A stretch of DNA of 49,662 nt from Chloroflexota bacterium. GTDB lineage: Bacteria; Chloroflexota; Anaerolineae; J102. The notes under the pieces were generated by a model, which saw only the letters and a program-made list of their open reading frames with translations, was not told the origin of the DNA and searched no databases. A program made the translations under genes and the position numbers. This document shows, in pieces, positions 25,990 through 35,759 of this stretch (positions are counted from its first letter, which is position 1; each line of letters opens with the position of its first letter). The stretch spans positions 1-49,662 of the forward strand of contig JAADII010000100.1 in the NCBI GenBank assembly GCA_013151415.1. The letters are read 5' to 3'.

Positions 25990-27315
25990 ATGAAAAGCTC
26001 TTTAGTCGTTCGCTATTTACTCATCCTTTTTGCTCTCGGCGGCCTCCTCACGGGCTGCCAAGGCCCCTCGGCCACCGCAGCGGCCCCTTCCCCAACAGAT
26101 AACCCGGAAAACGTCTTAAAACCGGTGCAAGCGGATGAAAGCATTGTCGCCGAAGGCGTTCTTATTCCTGCACAACATGCGTCGCTCAGCTTCCCCACAA
26201 CAGGGACTATCGCCGAGATTCTTGTTTCTGAAGGAGATTATGTTGAAAAAGGGCGGGAATTGATCAGAATCGAAGCGACATCGCAAAAGGCGATGGTGGC
26301 GCAAGCGGAAGCGCGTCTTGCCAGAGCCCAGGCCCGACTGGCGTCTTTGAAAGCGGGCGCGCGCGCGCAGGAGATAGCAATAGCCCAGGCCGCGCTCGAC
26401 AGAGCCAACGCCCAAAAGACGCTGGCCATTCAGGGTCCTTTGGAAGAGGAAATCGCTGCGGCCCAGGCGGCTGTGGCCCTGGCCAAAGCCGCCCTCCAAA
26501 AGACAATGGAGGGAGCCGATAAAGAACAGATCGTGGCCGCGCGAGCCGAGTTGGCAAATGCGCGGGCAAGGCTTGAACAAGCTCAAGCCGCTTATGACCG
26601 CGTGAAGGATGCACCCGATATCGGCGCGCGACCTGAATCATTGCAATTGCAGCTTGCTACAAACCAATACGACGCGGCCAAAGCGCGGCTCGATGCGCTA
26701 TTGGAGGGAGCAAGCCCGGCGGATATCGAGATCGCCCGCGCGAAAATACTTCAAGCCCAATCACAATTGGACGCGCTGACCGCGCCGCCGCGGCCGGCTC
26801 AATTGGCCATATTGGAAGCCAATGTGCAAGAATCTCAAGCCCAGCTCGACTTGCTCAAGGCCGGAGCCAGACCCGAAGACATCGCGGTCGCGGAAACCGA
26901 AGTGGCCGAAGCGCAATACGCGCTCGAATTGGCGCTGGCCGCTCTGGCCGATACGGTCATTCGAGCGCCGTTCGCAGGCACTGTGGTTTCCAGCAGCGCC
27001 CAACTTGGTGAATACGTGACGCCCGGAGAAGCATTGCTCACTTTGGCCGATTTTTCCGATTGGCGAATCGAAACCAAAGACCTGACCGAATTGGAAATCG
27101 GTCGCGTGACCATTGGAGACGCGGCCTCTCTCACATTCGATGCAATACCCGATCTGACCATGAACGGCGTTGTGCAACGCATCGAACCGCGAGGGGAAGC
27201 CAAGCATGGCGATGTCATCTTCACTGTCATAATCAAACCCGAACGCGTGGACGAACGATTTCTCTGGAACATGAGCGTCAACGTCATTCTCGATTCACAA
27301 GAAACCGACAACTGA
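25990..27315 (+). CDS. HlyD/MacA-type membrane fusion lipoprotein
   Basis: This is a 441-residue lipoprotein. The signal peptide ends LLTGC with the lipid Cys at residue 23. It has split biotinyl-lipoyl-like halves (TTGTIAEILVSEGDYVEKGREL and TVIRAPFAGTVVSSSAQLGEYV) around a long alpha-helical hairpin. The hairpin holds four related repeats (GARAQEIAIAQ, GADKEQIVAAR, GASPADIEIAR, GARPEDIAVAE). Such proteins link an inner ABC permease to outer layers. The ATG at 25990 is used instead of the GTG at 25981 because it directly precedes the signal peptide. It ends the second export operon of the peptide cluster. Confidence 0.9.
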   Translation: MKSSLVVRYLLILFALGGLLTGCQGPSATAAAPSPTDNPENVLKPVQADESIVAEGVLIPAQHASLSFPTTGTIAEILVSEGDYVEKGRELIRIEATSQKAMVAQAEARLARAQARLASLKAGARAQEIAIAQAALDRANAQKTLAIQGPLEEEIAAAQAAVALAKAALQKTMEGADKEQIVAARAELANARARLEQAQAAYDRVKDAPDIGARPESLQLQLATNQYDAAKARLDALLEGASPADIEIARAKILQAQSQLDALTAPPRPAQLAILEANVQESQAQLDLLKAGARPEDIAVAETEVAEAQYALELALAALADTVIRAPFAGTVVSSSAQLGEYVTPGEALLTLADFSDWRIETKDLTELEIGRVTIGDAASLTFDAIPDLTMNGVVQRIEPRGEAKHGDVIFTVIIKPERVDERFLWNMSVNVILDSQETDN

Positions 27316-27364
27316 CGCGGATCCGCTTCCTCTCAAAATCGTAGTGAACATCGCCAGGTTGGAA

Positions 27365-27598
27365 TCAACCCGAATGATTATCTTCCGCGCCCTCGTCCAC
27401 AACCGCGTCGAGATAAGCCAACGCTTTGTCCGCGTCCTCGTCGCGCACGGCCAGACGCACGCCGGCCGCGATCTGCAATGAGGGCAACATGCCGCCCGCG
27501 TCATCACTGAGCACAATGGCCTCGATGCCCGCGGCCTCTAGCTCCGCGCGAGCGACTTCCGCATCAACGATGTTGTTATATGTTCGGATGACGATCAT
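27365..27598 (-). CDS. DUF2007-type small signal-transducing-like protein
   Basis: This is a 77-residue protein with the DUF2007 pattern: IRTYNNIVDAEVARAELEAAGIEAIVLSDD at the N-terminus, then GVRLAVRDEDADKALAYLD. The fold is a small ferredoxin-like domain related to regulatory PII-like modules; the function is unknown. It lies convergent to the HlyD gene and 29 bp upstream of the WS/DGAT gene's 3' end. Confidence 0.82.
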   Translation of the reverse strand: MIVIRTYNNIVDAEVARAELEAAGIEAIVLSDDAGGMLPSLQIAAGVRLAVRDEDADKALAYLDAVVDEGAEDNHSG

Positions 27599-27627
27599 GA
27601 TCGATTGAAGCTCCTTATGGATTATCC

Positions 27628-29157
27628 TTATCGCAAGGCCATATCCTCGCTATCGGCCACCACTTTGGCGTGGATGTGACAGTAGGCCGAGCCGGGAATG
27701 GCCTTGCAGCGACCACGCGCTTCTTCATCGGTGATGGGCACAGGCCCTTTATACGCGCTGGCCTCCACCGCTCTCGCTTCCTCCAACATTTGCTCAAACT
27801 CAGCCTCGATCAGACCGGCGATGGTTTCGGGGTCGGGAACCAGATCCGCGTCGGTCATCACGCCGATGAGCACTTCGCCCGCATAGCTGATGATGCTCAC
27901 GCCCATGCCCAAACGTCCGGCTTGCGGCACCCAAAACATGAGCTTTTCGATGCGTTCTCCCGCGAAATAAAGCTTTTGCCGAGGCCCGGGCACGTTGGTC
28001 AGCACCAGCGTGGCCTTGGACGCGAAGAATTCCACGCCCAGGGTCTCGATCTCGCTGGGAGCCAGGCCCATTGCGCCGAGAATGCTATATGCCACCAGGG
28101 CTTCAGGCGAATTTTTCAACGCGTCCATGCGTTTTTTCACCACCACCAGCCGCTCCATGGGGTCGGGAACGCCCATCGGCAAAGCCATGATCACCAGGCC
28201 AAAACGATTGCCCAGCTTGTGCGCTTCTTCTAAGGGTCGCAAATTGACGGGAACCATAGCCCGAATGTTCATACCAGACACATCGACCTCGCGCCCGACC
28301 AAATATTTGCCCAGAGCGCCGCTGACAAGCGTCATGAGCACATCATTGATGGTCGCGCCAAGAACGCCGCCAATGTATTTCACCTCCGGCAAAGGTATTT
28401 CCGCGGTCCAGGCCGTGTGTTTGCGCACGCCCAAAGGGCCTTTGAAAGGCGTCTTGGGGTCAGGGGGCAAGAGCGTAAGGCGGCTCAATGTTTGCGCGAT
28501 TTCGGTGGCCTCTTTGCCCCTTTTCAACGCGCGCGTGGGATGTCGCAACATATCCGCGCCTTCTTGCAACATGGATCCCGCCAGTTTGCGCGTGGCCGAG
28601 ACCGCGCCAACCGCAGGACGGAAAAGACCGGCCAAAGGCGGACGGTTGCTCCGAGCCGTCCGCTCATCCGCCGGTTCGGACCAAGACGCGTCCGCGCGCT
28701 CGTCGCACAAGGAGAGCAACACATGCATGAGCGCGATGCCGTCGGCGATGGCGTGGTGGAGCCGCGCAAAGAGCACGCAACCCTCGCCGTAATTCTCAAT
28801 GAGATGAAATTGCCACAAGGGTTTGTTGCGGTCCAAAGGCATGCTACACAACTGGTTGATCATCTCCACCAGCACCGCGTCGTCACCCGGTTCGGGCAGG
28901 GCCACGCGCAAGATATGAGCGTCGAGATTGAAGTGCGGATCCGTCTCCCAATAGGGGCCGCGCAGGGGCAGTGCAGACTCAACCACGCGCTGGGTGAAGC
29001 GAGGAAAACGCAAGAGCCGACGCCGTACGGTTTCCCGCAATCTATTGAAATCGAGTGGTCGCGCGAAATGGAAGAACCCATTGATCATCATGAGATTGGT
29101 GGGATCATCCATGCGCAGCCAGGCCGCGTCCACACTGGACATTGGGTGTTTGGGCAT
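27628..29157 (-). CDS. Wax ester synthase / diacylglycerol acyltransferase (WS/DGAT)
   Basis: This 509-residue acyltransferase has the catalytic HHxxxDG motif at residues 134-140 (HHAIADG), preceded by MPLDRNKPLWQFHLIE. The C-terminal domain has GATINDVLMTLVSGAL, MNIRAMVPVNLR, GNRFGLVIMALP and TNVPGPRQKLYFAG, all typical of the family. The enzyme transfers acyl groups from acyl-CoA to fatty alcohols or diacylglycerol to make storage lipids, usually at the membrane surface. The start is ATG 29157; a longer frame upstream runs through heptamer repeats. The C-terminal ~35 residues (RGRCKAIPGSAYCHIHAKV) form a Cys/His-containing extension that is unusual. Confidence 0.92.
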   Translation of the reverse strand: MPKHPMSSVDAAWLRMDDPTNLMMINGFFHFARPLDFNRLRETVRRRLLRFPRFTQRVVESALPLRGPYWETDPHFNLDAHILRVALPEPGDDAVLVEMINQLCSMPLDRNKPLWQFHLIENYGEGCVLFARLHHAIADGIALMHVLLSLCDERADASWSEPADERTARSNRPPLAGLFRPAVGAVSATRKLAGSMLQEGADMLRHPTRALKRGKEATEIAQTLSRLTLLPPDPKTPFKGPLGVRKHTAWTAEIPLPEVKYIGGVLGATINDVLMTLVSGALGKYLVGREVDVSGMNIRAMVPVNLRPLEEAHKLGNRFGLVIMALPMGVPDPMERLVVVKKRMDALKNSPEALVAYSILGAMGLAPSEIETLGVEFFASKATLVLTNVPGPRQKLYFAGERIEKLMFWVPQAGRLGMGVSIISYAGEVLIGVMTDADLVPDPETIAGLIEAEFEQMLEEARAVEASAYKGPVPITDEEARGRCKAIPGSAYCHIHAKVVADSEDMALR

Positions 29158-29182
29158 GATCGTTTTCCCGAAACAGTGTGTG

Positions 29183-29227
29183 TTGCGTATTGCGTAAAGC
29201 AACCCTGAACTTAGAACTTAGAACTCC
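29183..29227 (+). repeat. Two adjacent heptamer tandem duplications (TTGCGTA x2; GAACTTA x2)
   Basis: TTGCGTA repeats at 29183-29196, and GAACTTA repeats at 29207-29220 with a third partial unit to 29227. Both lie in the divergent spacer between WS/DGAT and the glycosyltransferase, which otherwise holds no gene. Confidence 0.85.
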
Positions 29228-29470
29228 CAACAAGTGTAACATAATCTGGGCGGCATGTTCCAATCATACATCCGTGACGGATGCGTTTCCATTTCGGGAC
29301 CAAAAGTTGCACATCATCTTTTTCCTCTTCGAGCAGCGCCCATCGCGCTGGGGTTCGGCTCGCAATGACGCTTATGAACGCGCCCCCATTTTGAAACGCA
29401 CCCATTCGTCACGCGGCGCGAATCACCGCGCTTTTCATGCGCCTTTCTTCCATCCAAGTGAAAAAAGGGG

Positions 29471-29476
29471 TACAAT
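29471..29476 (+). promoter_or_regulatory. Candidate -10 box close to the glycosyltransferase start
   Basis: TACAAT ends 7 bp before the GTG start, which would give a leaderless or nearly leaderless transcript. No good -35 box is visible. The same TACAAT occurs at the -10 of two other promoters in this window. Confidence 0.35.
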
Positions 29477-29483
29477 ACCGCTC

Positions 29484-31931
29484 GTGACTCTGGTCGCGGC
29501 GACTTCGAAACCTTCGACGCGCAGCCCCGCGCGACGCCTGCTCTTGTTGGTCATCCTGGCGTCGGCCGCGTTTCTGCGCTTTTACGCGTTGGACGGGCAA
29601 AGTTTCTGGGCGGACGAGGGCAATTCGGTGGTGTTGGCCTCGCGCGGCGCGGCCGAAATCGCGCGCGCGGCCGCAGCCGACATCCATCCTCCGGCCTATT
29701 ATCTGTTGCTGGCCGGATGGGGCAAACTGTTTGGGCTGGGCGAGATCGGCGCGCGCAGCCTTTCGGCGATCCTGGGAGTGCTTCTGGTCTGGGTGATCTA
29801 TCGATTAGGCGAACGATTGCAACGAAACAGCGGGCTGGTTGCGGCTGCGCTCGCGGCCGTAAACCCGTTTCTCATCTATTACAGCCAGGAAGCGCGCATG
29901 TATGAGCTGCTGGCCTTGTGCGCCGCGGTCACGGCCTACGCGTTGCTGGCCTGGCTGCAAGCCGGGCGCGATGAAAACGCGGTTTCCTCGAGGAGCCAAT
30001 GGGGTTTAGCGCTCCTTTACTTTGGCTTCGCGGTTTTGGGGCTTTACACGCATTATGCGTTCCCCATTCATCTCATCGCGCTCAATCTGATCGGGCTCAC
30101 CTGGCTCATGGTTCATCGCCGCGAGCCGGCGCGCGCACAGACGCGCAACTGGCTCCTACTCCAAATGGCGGTCGGGCTCACCTTCCTGCCCTGGCTGCCC
30201 ACGGCCCTGCGCCAGCTAACCGTCTGGCCTGCGCCGGCCGCCACCCTGACCGGGGCCGAAGCCATGCAAGAGAGCTTCCGGCTCTTTCTCTGCGGGCCTA
30301 TTCCCTGTGAGCCGACCACGCTCACCATAGTGCTTTCATTGGGCCTGATGATTATGGCCGCGTTCCCTTGGGCGCCGGAAAACGATGGCTGGCTGGCATG
30401 GACCGCGCCGTTGATCTGGCTGACCGCGCCACTGCTGGCCATGCTCTTTTTTGGCGTGTTCAGCCCGGTTTTCTTCAAATTCCTGCTCATTGCCGCTCCG
30501 GCTTTTTTGTTGCTGCTGGCCGTGGGCGTCATGCGTTGGGACGAGTGGATGGGTGAAAAACGGCGAGAACGCGAGAGAGCGAAGGGGCAAGAGAGCAAGG
30601 AAGCGAACGCGCGCCCGGACGAGAGGACGAGCAGGCGGGCGAGCGCGTTGAGCATGATTTCGGTGGGGATTATCACGCTGGCGCTGATGCTTCCCTCCTT
30701 CGAGGTGTTGGATCGCTATTATCATGATCCTGAGGTGGCGCGAGACGATTACCGCGGCATCGCAGCTTACATCAAGGCCGTGGCCGGGCCAGACGACGCG
30801 GTCATCCTCGACGCGCCCGGTCAAATCGACGCGTTTTCGCAATACGACCACGGCCCCGCGGCCCTTTACCCTCTGCCCGAAACTCGGCCGCCCGATGCAG
30901 AAGCCACCCGCGCGCGGCTTGAAGCGATCCTCGCCCAATCGAAACGCATTTACGCGGTCTATTGGGCCGTGGAGCAAGCCGATCCGGACCGCATCGTAGA
31001 AAGCTATCTGGCTGAGCGGGCGTTCAAAGCCTGGGACGCGTGGATCGGCAATCTGCGTTTCGCGGCCTACAGCGCCGAACCCGCGCCCGAACCGGTCCCC
31101 TTCCCCAACCCGCCCCAATTCGGCCCCGCCATCCAACTGGACGCGGCCGGCATTTCCATTGATCCGCTGCAACCGGGCGACATCGCCCGCGCGCGATTGC
31201 GATGGTTCGCGACCCAATCTCTCGATGTAAATTACAAGATCACGTTGCAGCTCCTCGATCCGGCCAACCAGGTCGTGGCCCAGGTGGATAGCGAACCCGT
31301 GGGCGGGCAACGACCCACCACCACCTGGCAGCCCTGGGAGACCATCGACGATCCTTATGGTCTCGCCATCCCGCTAGCCACGCCGCCCGGCGCGTATCGC
31401 CTCATCCTGGCCATGTACGACGCAGCCAGCGGTCAGCGTCTGCCAGTGCGCACCGCGGAACGCATCGATGACCATCTGCCCCTTGGCCAGATCACGATCA
31501 TCCCGCCCGCGACCGCGCCCCCTCTGGCGATTCTGCCCATCCGACATCGCACCGAGCAAACAATGGGGCCGTTTCGCTTTCTGGGTCATAATCGCTACAA
31601 ACAAGGCTTTGCTCACGCGCCCGAAACGCCCCTGAATCCTGGCGATCCGCTTCACTTGACCACCTTCTGGCTGGCCGAAAGCCCCCTGCAAGGCGATTAT
31701 AGCTTCGCATTGCTGCTGGATGGACGCCAGCTTGCGCGCTTTCCGCTGGCCGGGCCGAATTACCCAACCAGCCGATGGCTGCCTGGCCTCCCCTGGCGCG
31801 GGGAGCATACGGTTTTCCTGCCCGCAGATATGGCCACAGGTCGCGAACACAACCTTTCACTCGTTCTCATCGATCCCCAAGGCGGGACCGTGGGCGATCC
31901 CATCGAGTTGGAGCCAGACCTGATTTACTGA
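29484..31931 (+). CDS. GT39/PMT-family-like membrane glycosyltransferase
   Basis: This is an 815-residue protein with about 11-13 membrane segments in the first ~400 residues. FWADEGNSVVLASRG provides the DE pair of the first extracytoplasmic loop, and ADIHPPAYYLLLAGW is the conserved second element of ArnT/PMT-like enzymes using polyprenyl-phosphate sugars. A charged linker (EKRRERERAKGQESKEANARPDE, low complexity, near residue 365) and a C-terminal ~400-residue soluble region with beta-rich domains follow. I use the GTG at 29484, because upstream in-frame sequence is non-coding in character and TACAAT lies at 29471-29476, just before it. Substrates are unknown. Confidence 0.85.
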   Translation: MTLVAATSKPSTRSPARRLLLLVILASAAFLRFYALDGQSFWADEGNSVVLASRGAAEIARAAAADIHPPAYYLLLAGWGKLFGLGEIGARSLSAILGVLLVWVIYRLGERLQRNSGLVAAALAAVNPFLIYYSQEARMYELLALCAAVTAYALLAWLQAGRDENAVSSRSQWGLALLYFGFAVLGLYTHYAFPIHLIALNLIGLTWLMVHRREPARAQTRNWLLLQMAVGLTFLPWLPTALRQLTVWPAPAATLTGAEAMQESFRLFLCGPIPCEPTTLTIVLSLGLMIMAAFPWAPENDGWLAWTAPLIWLTAPLLAMLFFGVFSPVFFKFLLIAAPAFLLLLAVGVMRWDEWMGEKRRERERAKGQESKEANARPDERTSRRASALSMISVGIITLALMLPSFEVLDRYYHDPEVARDDYRGIAAYIKAVAGPDDAVILDAPGQIDAFSQYDHGPAALYPLPETRPPDAEATRARLEAILAQSKRIYAVYWAVEQADPDRIVESYLAERAFKAWDAWIGNLRFAAYSAEPAPEPVPFPNPPQFGPAIQLDAAGISIDPLQPGDIARARLRWFATQSLDVNYKITLQLLDPANQVVAQVDSEPVGGQRPTTTWQPWETIDDPYGLAIPLATPPGAYRLILAMYDAASGQRLPVRTAERIDDHLPLGQITIIPPATAPPLAILPIRHRTEQTMGPFRFLGHNRYKQGFAHAPETPLNPGDPLHLTTFWLAESPLQGDYSFALLLDGRQLARFPLAGPNYPTSRWLPGLPWRGEHTVFLPADMATGREHNLSLVLIDPQGGTVGDPIELEPDLIY

Positions 31932-32073
31932 TGGTTCGAAATCAAAAATAACGCGGGTTTCAGGGAGAACCACCGGTGCAATGATGGAACTTTGAAAAAA
32001 GTTGAACGTAGAGAGAGGCGAAATCGTTTTTCCGGAAAAGCCTATGAAAAAACAACGATTGAATTGAGCCATC

Positions 32074-33399
32074 ATGAAACGAGCGCTGAAAATCATTGGA
32101 TTTACACTACTCAATATCGTTCTCGTCCTACTGGCTGTGGAAGCGTTCTTCCGCGCGTTTGTGCCGGTGCATCCGGTGGAGAGCATGGGCTGGTTTTGGC
32201 GCGTGCCGGATCCCATCACGGGCTGGAGCCTGGAGCCGGGCGCGGAGGGGCGTTCGTATAATGAAATGTATGAGTACGACGTCGCAGTCAAGGTGAACAG
32301 CCGCGGCCTGCGCAGCCCCGAATCCATTGGCTATGAAAAACCAGAAGGGGTGTATCGCATCATGGTGTTGGGCGATTCATTTGTCGAGGGCATCCAAGTC
32401 GAGCTGGAAGAGACCTTTGGCCAGCAATTGAGCCGCATCCTCAATGAAAAGGGCCATCGGGTCGAGGTTATCAATGCCGGCGTGGGCGGCTGGGGCAACG
32501 ATCAGGAGCTTTTGTGGCTGCGCGAAGAGGGTTACAAATACAAGCCCGATCTGATCATCCTCACTCTCTACCCGCGCAACGACTTCATGAACAACCACCA
32601 GCCCCTCGAATCGGCCAATATGGGCGCGAATCTCAAACCTTATTTTCGTTTGGAAGAGGGCGAGCTCAAGCTGGAGCTCTTCCCTTTCGACCCGGCCCAA
32701 GCGCCGCCGGTTGAGCGCGAGGATGCCGTGGTGAAGCCGGACCCGGTTCCGCCCGGGCCGCTGACGCCTGTGGGCGAATGGCTTTGGCGGCATTCTTACT
32801 TCTATCGCTGGGTGGACCCGCGCATCCGCCTGCTTGCGCCCCGATTCGCCGCTTCATTGGCGCGGTTGGGCGTTCTCAAGCCGGGCAAAGAGATGCGATT
32901 GCTGGCCCAAGGCGAAGATTATGTGCCTCTGGCTTACAACATTTATGACACCGAACCGGATGAAGAGTGGCAGGCCGCCTATGAAATGACAGTTGCATTG
33001 CTCGGCGAGATAAAGAAAGAGGCGCGCGACATGGGCGCGGACCTGGTGGCCGTGTTGGCCAATTCGCCGGAAGAAGTTTATCCGGGTTATTGGGACCAGG
33101 TCGAAGCCCGCTATCCTCGCATGAAGGGGAAAAGTTGGTCTATGGAGGCCGCTCATGCTCGCATGTTGGCCGCGTTGGCCGAAAATGACATCCCCGCGCT
33201 CGACCTACGGCCCGCGTTTCGTCGCGAAGCCGAACGTCGCGGTCATATGCTTCACTTCGCCATCGACGGCCATTGGAATCGCGAAGGGCATCAAGTCGCC
33301 GCACAAGAGATCGCCCGCTTCCTGGAAATGTTAAACCTTCTTCCGCCGACGACATCCGGAATTCGCTTAGTTCCCGCACCATTTGCAAAGCTGCTATAA
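32074..33399 (+). CDS. Membrane-anchored SGNH/GDSL hydrolase
   Basis: This 441-residue protein has one N-terminal membrane anchor or signal sequence (residues 7-25). The catalytic Ser lies in VLGDSF (S102), with the Gly in NAGVGGWG, Asn in YPRNDF and the Asp-His pair in IDGHWNREGH near the C-terminus, which together complete the SGNH set. Such enzymes act as extracytoplasmic esterases or acyl-transfer enzymes on polysaccharides. It follows the glycosyltransferase by 142 bp on the same strand, which suggests a shared role in cell-surface glycan synthesis or modification. Confidence 0.88.
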   Translation: MKRALKIIGFTLLNIVLVLLAVEAFFRAFVPVHPVESMGWFWRVPDPITGWSLEPGAEGRSYNEMYEYDVAVKVNSRGLRSPESIGYEKPEGVYRIMVLGDSFVEGIQVELEETFGQQLSRILNEKGHRVEVINAGVGGWGNDQELLWLREEGYKYKPDLIILTLYPRNDFMNNHQPLESANMGANLKPYFRLEEGELKLELFPFDPAQAPPVEREDAVVKPDPVPPGPLTPVGEWLWRHSYFYRWVDPRIRLLAPRFAASLARLGVLKPGKEMRLLAQGEDYVPLAYNIYDTEPDEEWQAAYEMTVALLGEIKKEARDMGADLVAVLANSPEEVYPGYWDQVEARYPRMKGKSWSMEAAHARMLAALAENDIPALDLRPAFRREAERRGHMLHFAIDGHWNREGHQVAAQEIARFLEMLNLLPPTTSGIRLVPAPFAKLL

Positions 33400-33400
33400 T
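33392..33400 (+). promoter_or_regulatory. Extended -10 promoter for the molybdopterin oxidoreductase
   Basis: TGCTATAAT is a perfect extended -10 element (TGnTATAAT). It overlaps the stop of the SGNH gene and lies 46 bp before the next ATG. No clear -35 box is seen, as is common for extended -10 promoters. Confidence 0.6.
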
Positions 33401-33446
33401 AAAAGACGCCCCTTGACCAACCGCGACCAAACACACTCTGACTGCG

Positions 33447-35621
33447 ATGTTCATGATCATCACCGGCGTTTGCCCTCACGATTGTCCCGACACCTGCTCA
33501 TGGCAGGTGAAAGTTGATCCAATCGATGGCCGCGCGCTGGATATTTGGGGACATCCCGATCATCCTGTCACCCAGGGCCGGCTGTGTGGCAAGGTGGATC
33601 GCTACCTCGAGCGCACCTATCATCCCGACCGACTGACCGCGCCCTTGAAACGGGTGGGGCGCAAGGGCGAAGGGCGGTTTCAAACCATCGGTTGGGACCA
33701 GGCCATTGCAGAAATCACAGATCGACTCAAGGCCATCATCGCCGAATATGGCGCGGAGGCCGTGCTGCCCTATTCCTACGCCGGAACCATGGGCGTGTTG
33801 CAGGGCGAAGGCATGGCCGCGCGCTTTTTCAACCGCATGGGAGCAAGCCAACTCGCGCGCACCATCTGCTCGGAGGCGGGGTTCGAGGGCTATCAATACA
33901 CCACCGGTCGCGTCATCGGCATGGAGCCGCAAGATTTCGCGCACGCCAGGTTGATCTTGTTGTGGGGCACGAATACGCTGACCAGCAACATGCATCTATG
34001 GCCTTTCGTGCAGCAAGCGCGCAAGAAGGGCGCGCGTGTCATTGTCATCGACCCCGCGCGCACCCGCACCGCGCGCGCAGCCGATGAATGGATTCCTATC
34101 TGGCCGGGGACCGACGCCGCTCTGGCCCTGGCCATGATGCAGGCGCTCATCGCGGAAGATCGCATCGACCATGAATACATCGCGAAAGCCACGGTGGGGT
34201 TCGAGAAGCTGGTGGAGCGGGTGCGGCAGTTTCCGCCGGAGTGGGCCGAATCCATCACCGGCATCCCGGCCGAGCGCATTCGCGAGCTGGCCCGCGTCTA
34301 TGCCGAGACCCAACCCGCGGCCATCCGCGTGAACTACGGCTTGCAAAGACACGCGGGCGGCGGCATGGCCATGCGCAACATCGTCATCTTGCCCGCTCTC
34401 GTGGGCGCGTGGCGATATCGGGGAGGGGGCGTGCAATTGAGCAGCTCGGGCAGCTTTTATCTCGACAAGAGCGCTCTCAAACGACCCGATCTGTTGGGCG
34501 ACCGCCATCCTCGCACCATCAACATGATTCGGCTGGGCGATGCCCTCAGCCTCGACCCGACCCGTCTGGCCCGCGCGCATTATCACCCCCGGCCCATCGA
34601 CCCCATCCCCTCACCCGAAGAGGCCGGCCCGCCTGTCAAGGCTCTCATTGTCTACAATTCAAACCCGGCCGCGGTCGCTCCCGACCAGGCCGCGGTGACG
34701 GCCGGACTGCTTCGAGAGGATCTGTTCACCGTGGTCTTGGAGCATTTCCAGACCGACACCGCCGACTACGCGGATTATGTGCTCCCGGCCACCACTCAGC
34801 TCGAACATTGGGATATCCTCAAGCCTTATGGGCATCTTTTTCTGGCTCTCAATCGGCCCGCCATCGCGCCTATTGGCCAGGCTCTGCCCAATAGCGAAAT
34901 TTTCCGCCGCCTGGCCGCAGGCATGGGTTACGAAGATCCCTGTTTTCGCGAGGACGATGAGACCATTCTCAGAAATTTCATCCAGGCGCAAACTCACCCC
35001 ACCTTTGAGGGAGTGACCTGGAAGCGGCTATTGGCCGAGGGTTTTGTCCGCCTGAATCTACCCGAACCCTATCTTCCATTTGCAGAGGGTCATTTCCCGA
35101 CGCCCAGCGGCAAATGCGAGCTTTTCAGCCAACGCATGGCCGATGATGGCTACGACCCCTTGCCTGCCTGGATTCCGCCGGCCGCCTTCAAGAGCCGGAC
35201 GCAGAACCCACAACGCCTTGACGACTCGCGCTCGAGCTGTGAAACCTCGGCCTTCGAGCATCCACCATTGATGCTTATCTCACCTCCAGCGCACTCTTTC
35301 TTGAATACGACCTTCGCCAACATGGCCCGTTTCCAAGCCCGCGAGATCGAACCCATGGTGTGGCTGCATCCACAGGATGCGGCCGAACGAGGCGTGATCG
35401 ATCGCGATGTCGTGTGCATTTGCAACGAACAGGGCCGGGTGCAGTTGGTGGCGCGGGTCACCGAAGACATCATGCCCGGCGTGGCGCTGGCGCCCACCAT
35501 CTGGTGGCGTAAGTTCAGCCCAGATGAACGCAACGTGAACTGGCTGACCGACCAACACGAGACCGACATGGGCGGCACAGCCGCATTCTACGATGTGCGG
35601 GTTTGGCTCACGAAGGGGTGA
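33447..35621 (+). CDS. Molybdopterin-dependent oxidoreductase (DMSO reductase superfamily)
   Basis: This 724-residue enzyme begins with the 4Fe-4S motif [11 protein letters not shown], with the fourth Cys in [10 protein letters not shown]. Molybdopterin domain segments follow: [60 protein letters not shown] and the C-terminal dinucleotide-binding domain from [18 protein letters not shown]. No Tat signal is present, so it is cytoplasmic. The substrate is unknown; the family includes formate dehydrogenases, nitrate reductases and many uncharacterised members. No dedicated partner subunit is encoded adjacent to it. Confidence 0.9.
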   Translation: MFMIITGVCPHDCPDTCSWQVKVDPIDGRALDIWGHPDHPVTQGRLCGKVDRYLERTYHPDRLTAPLKRVGRKGEGRFQTIGWDQAIAEITDRLKAIIAEYGAEAVLPYSYAGTMGVLQGEGMAARFFNRMGASQLARTICSEAGFEGYQYTTGRVIGMEPQDFAHARLILLWGTNTLTSNMHLWPFVQQARKKGARVIVIDPARTRTARAADEWIPIWPGTDAALALAMMQALIAEDRIDHEYIAKATVGFEKLVERVRQFPPEWAESITGIPAERIRELARVYAETQPAAIRVNYGLQRHAGGGMAMRNIVILPALVGAWRYRGGGVQLSSSGSFYLDKSALKRPDLLGDRHPRTINMIRLGDALSLDPTRLARAHYHPRPIDPIPSPEEAGPPVKALIVYNSNPAAVAPDQAAVTAGLLREDLFTVVLEHFQTDTADYADYVLPATTQLEHWDILKPYGHLFLALNRPAIAPIGQALPNSEIFRRLAAGMGYEDPCFREDDETILRNFIQAQTHPTFEGVTWKRLLAEGFVRLNLPEPYLPFAEGHFPTPSGKCELFSQRMADDGYDPLPAWIPPAAFKSRTQNPQRLDDSRSSCETSAFEHPPLMLISPPAHSFLNTTFANMARFQAREIEPMVWLHPQDAAERGVIDRDVVCICNEQGRVQLVARVTEDIMPGVALAPTIWWRKFSPDERNVNWLTDQHETDMGGTAAFYDVRVWLTKG

Positions 35622-35759
35622 GTCGCGAAACCGAGAGCATTTGGGGAGAGAGGTCTTTGCTTCGACCATGCCGTGGCAACGCCCGATTGTCCGATCCCAT
35701 GCTTCCACTCATGGTCGTTTTTATCCATACAGCAGCTATTCATTTCAGGAATCGCCCTT

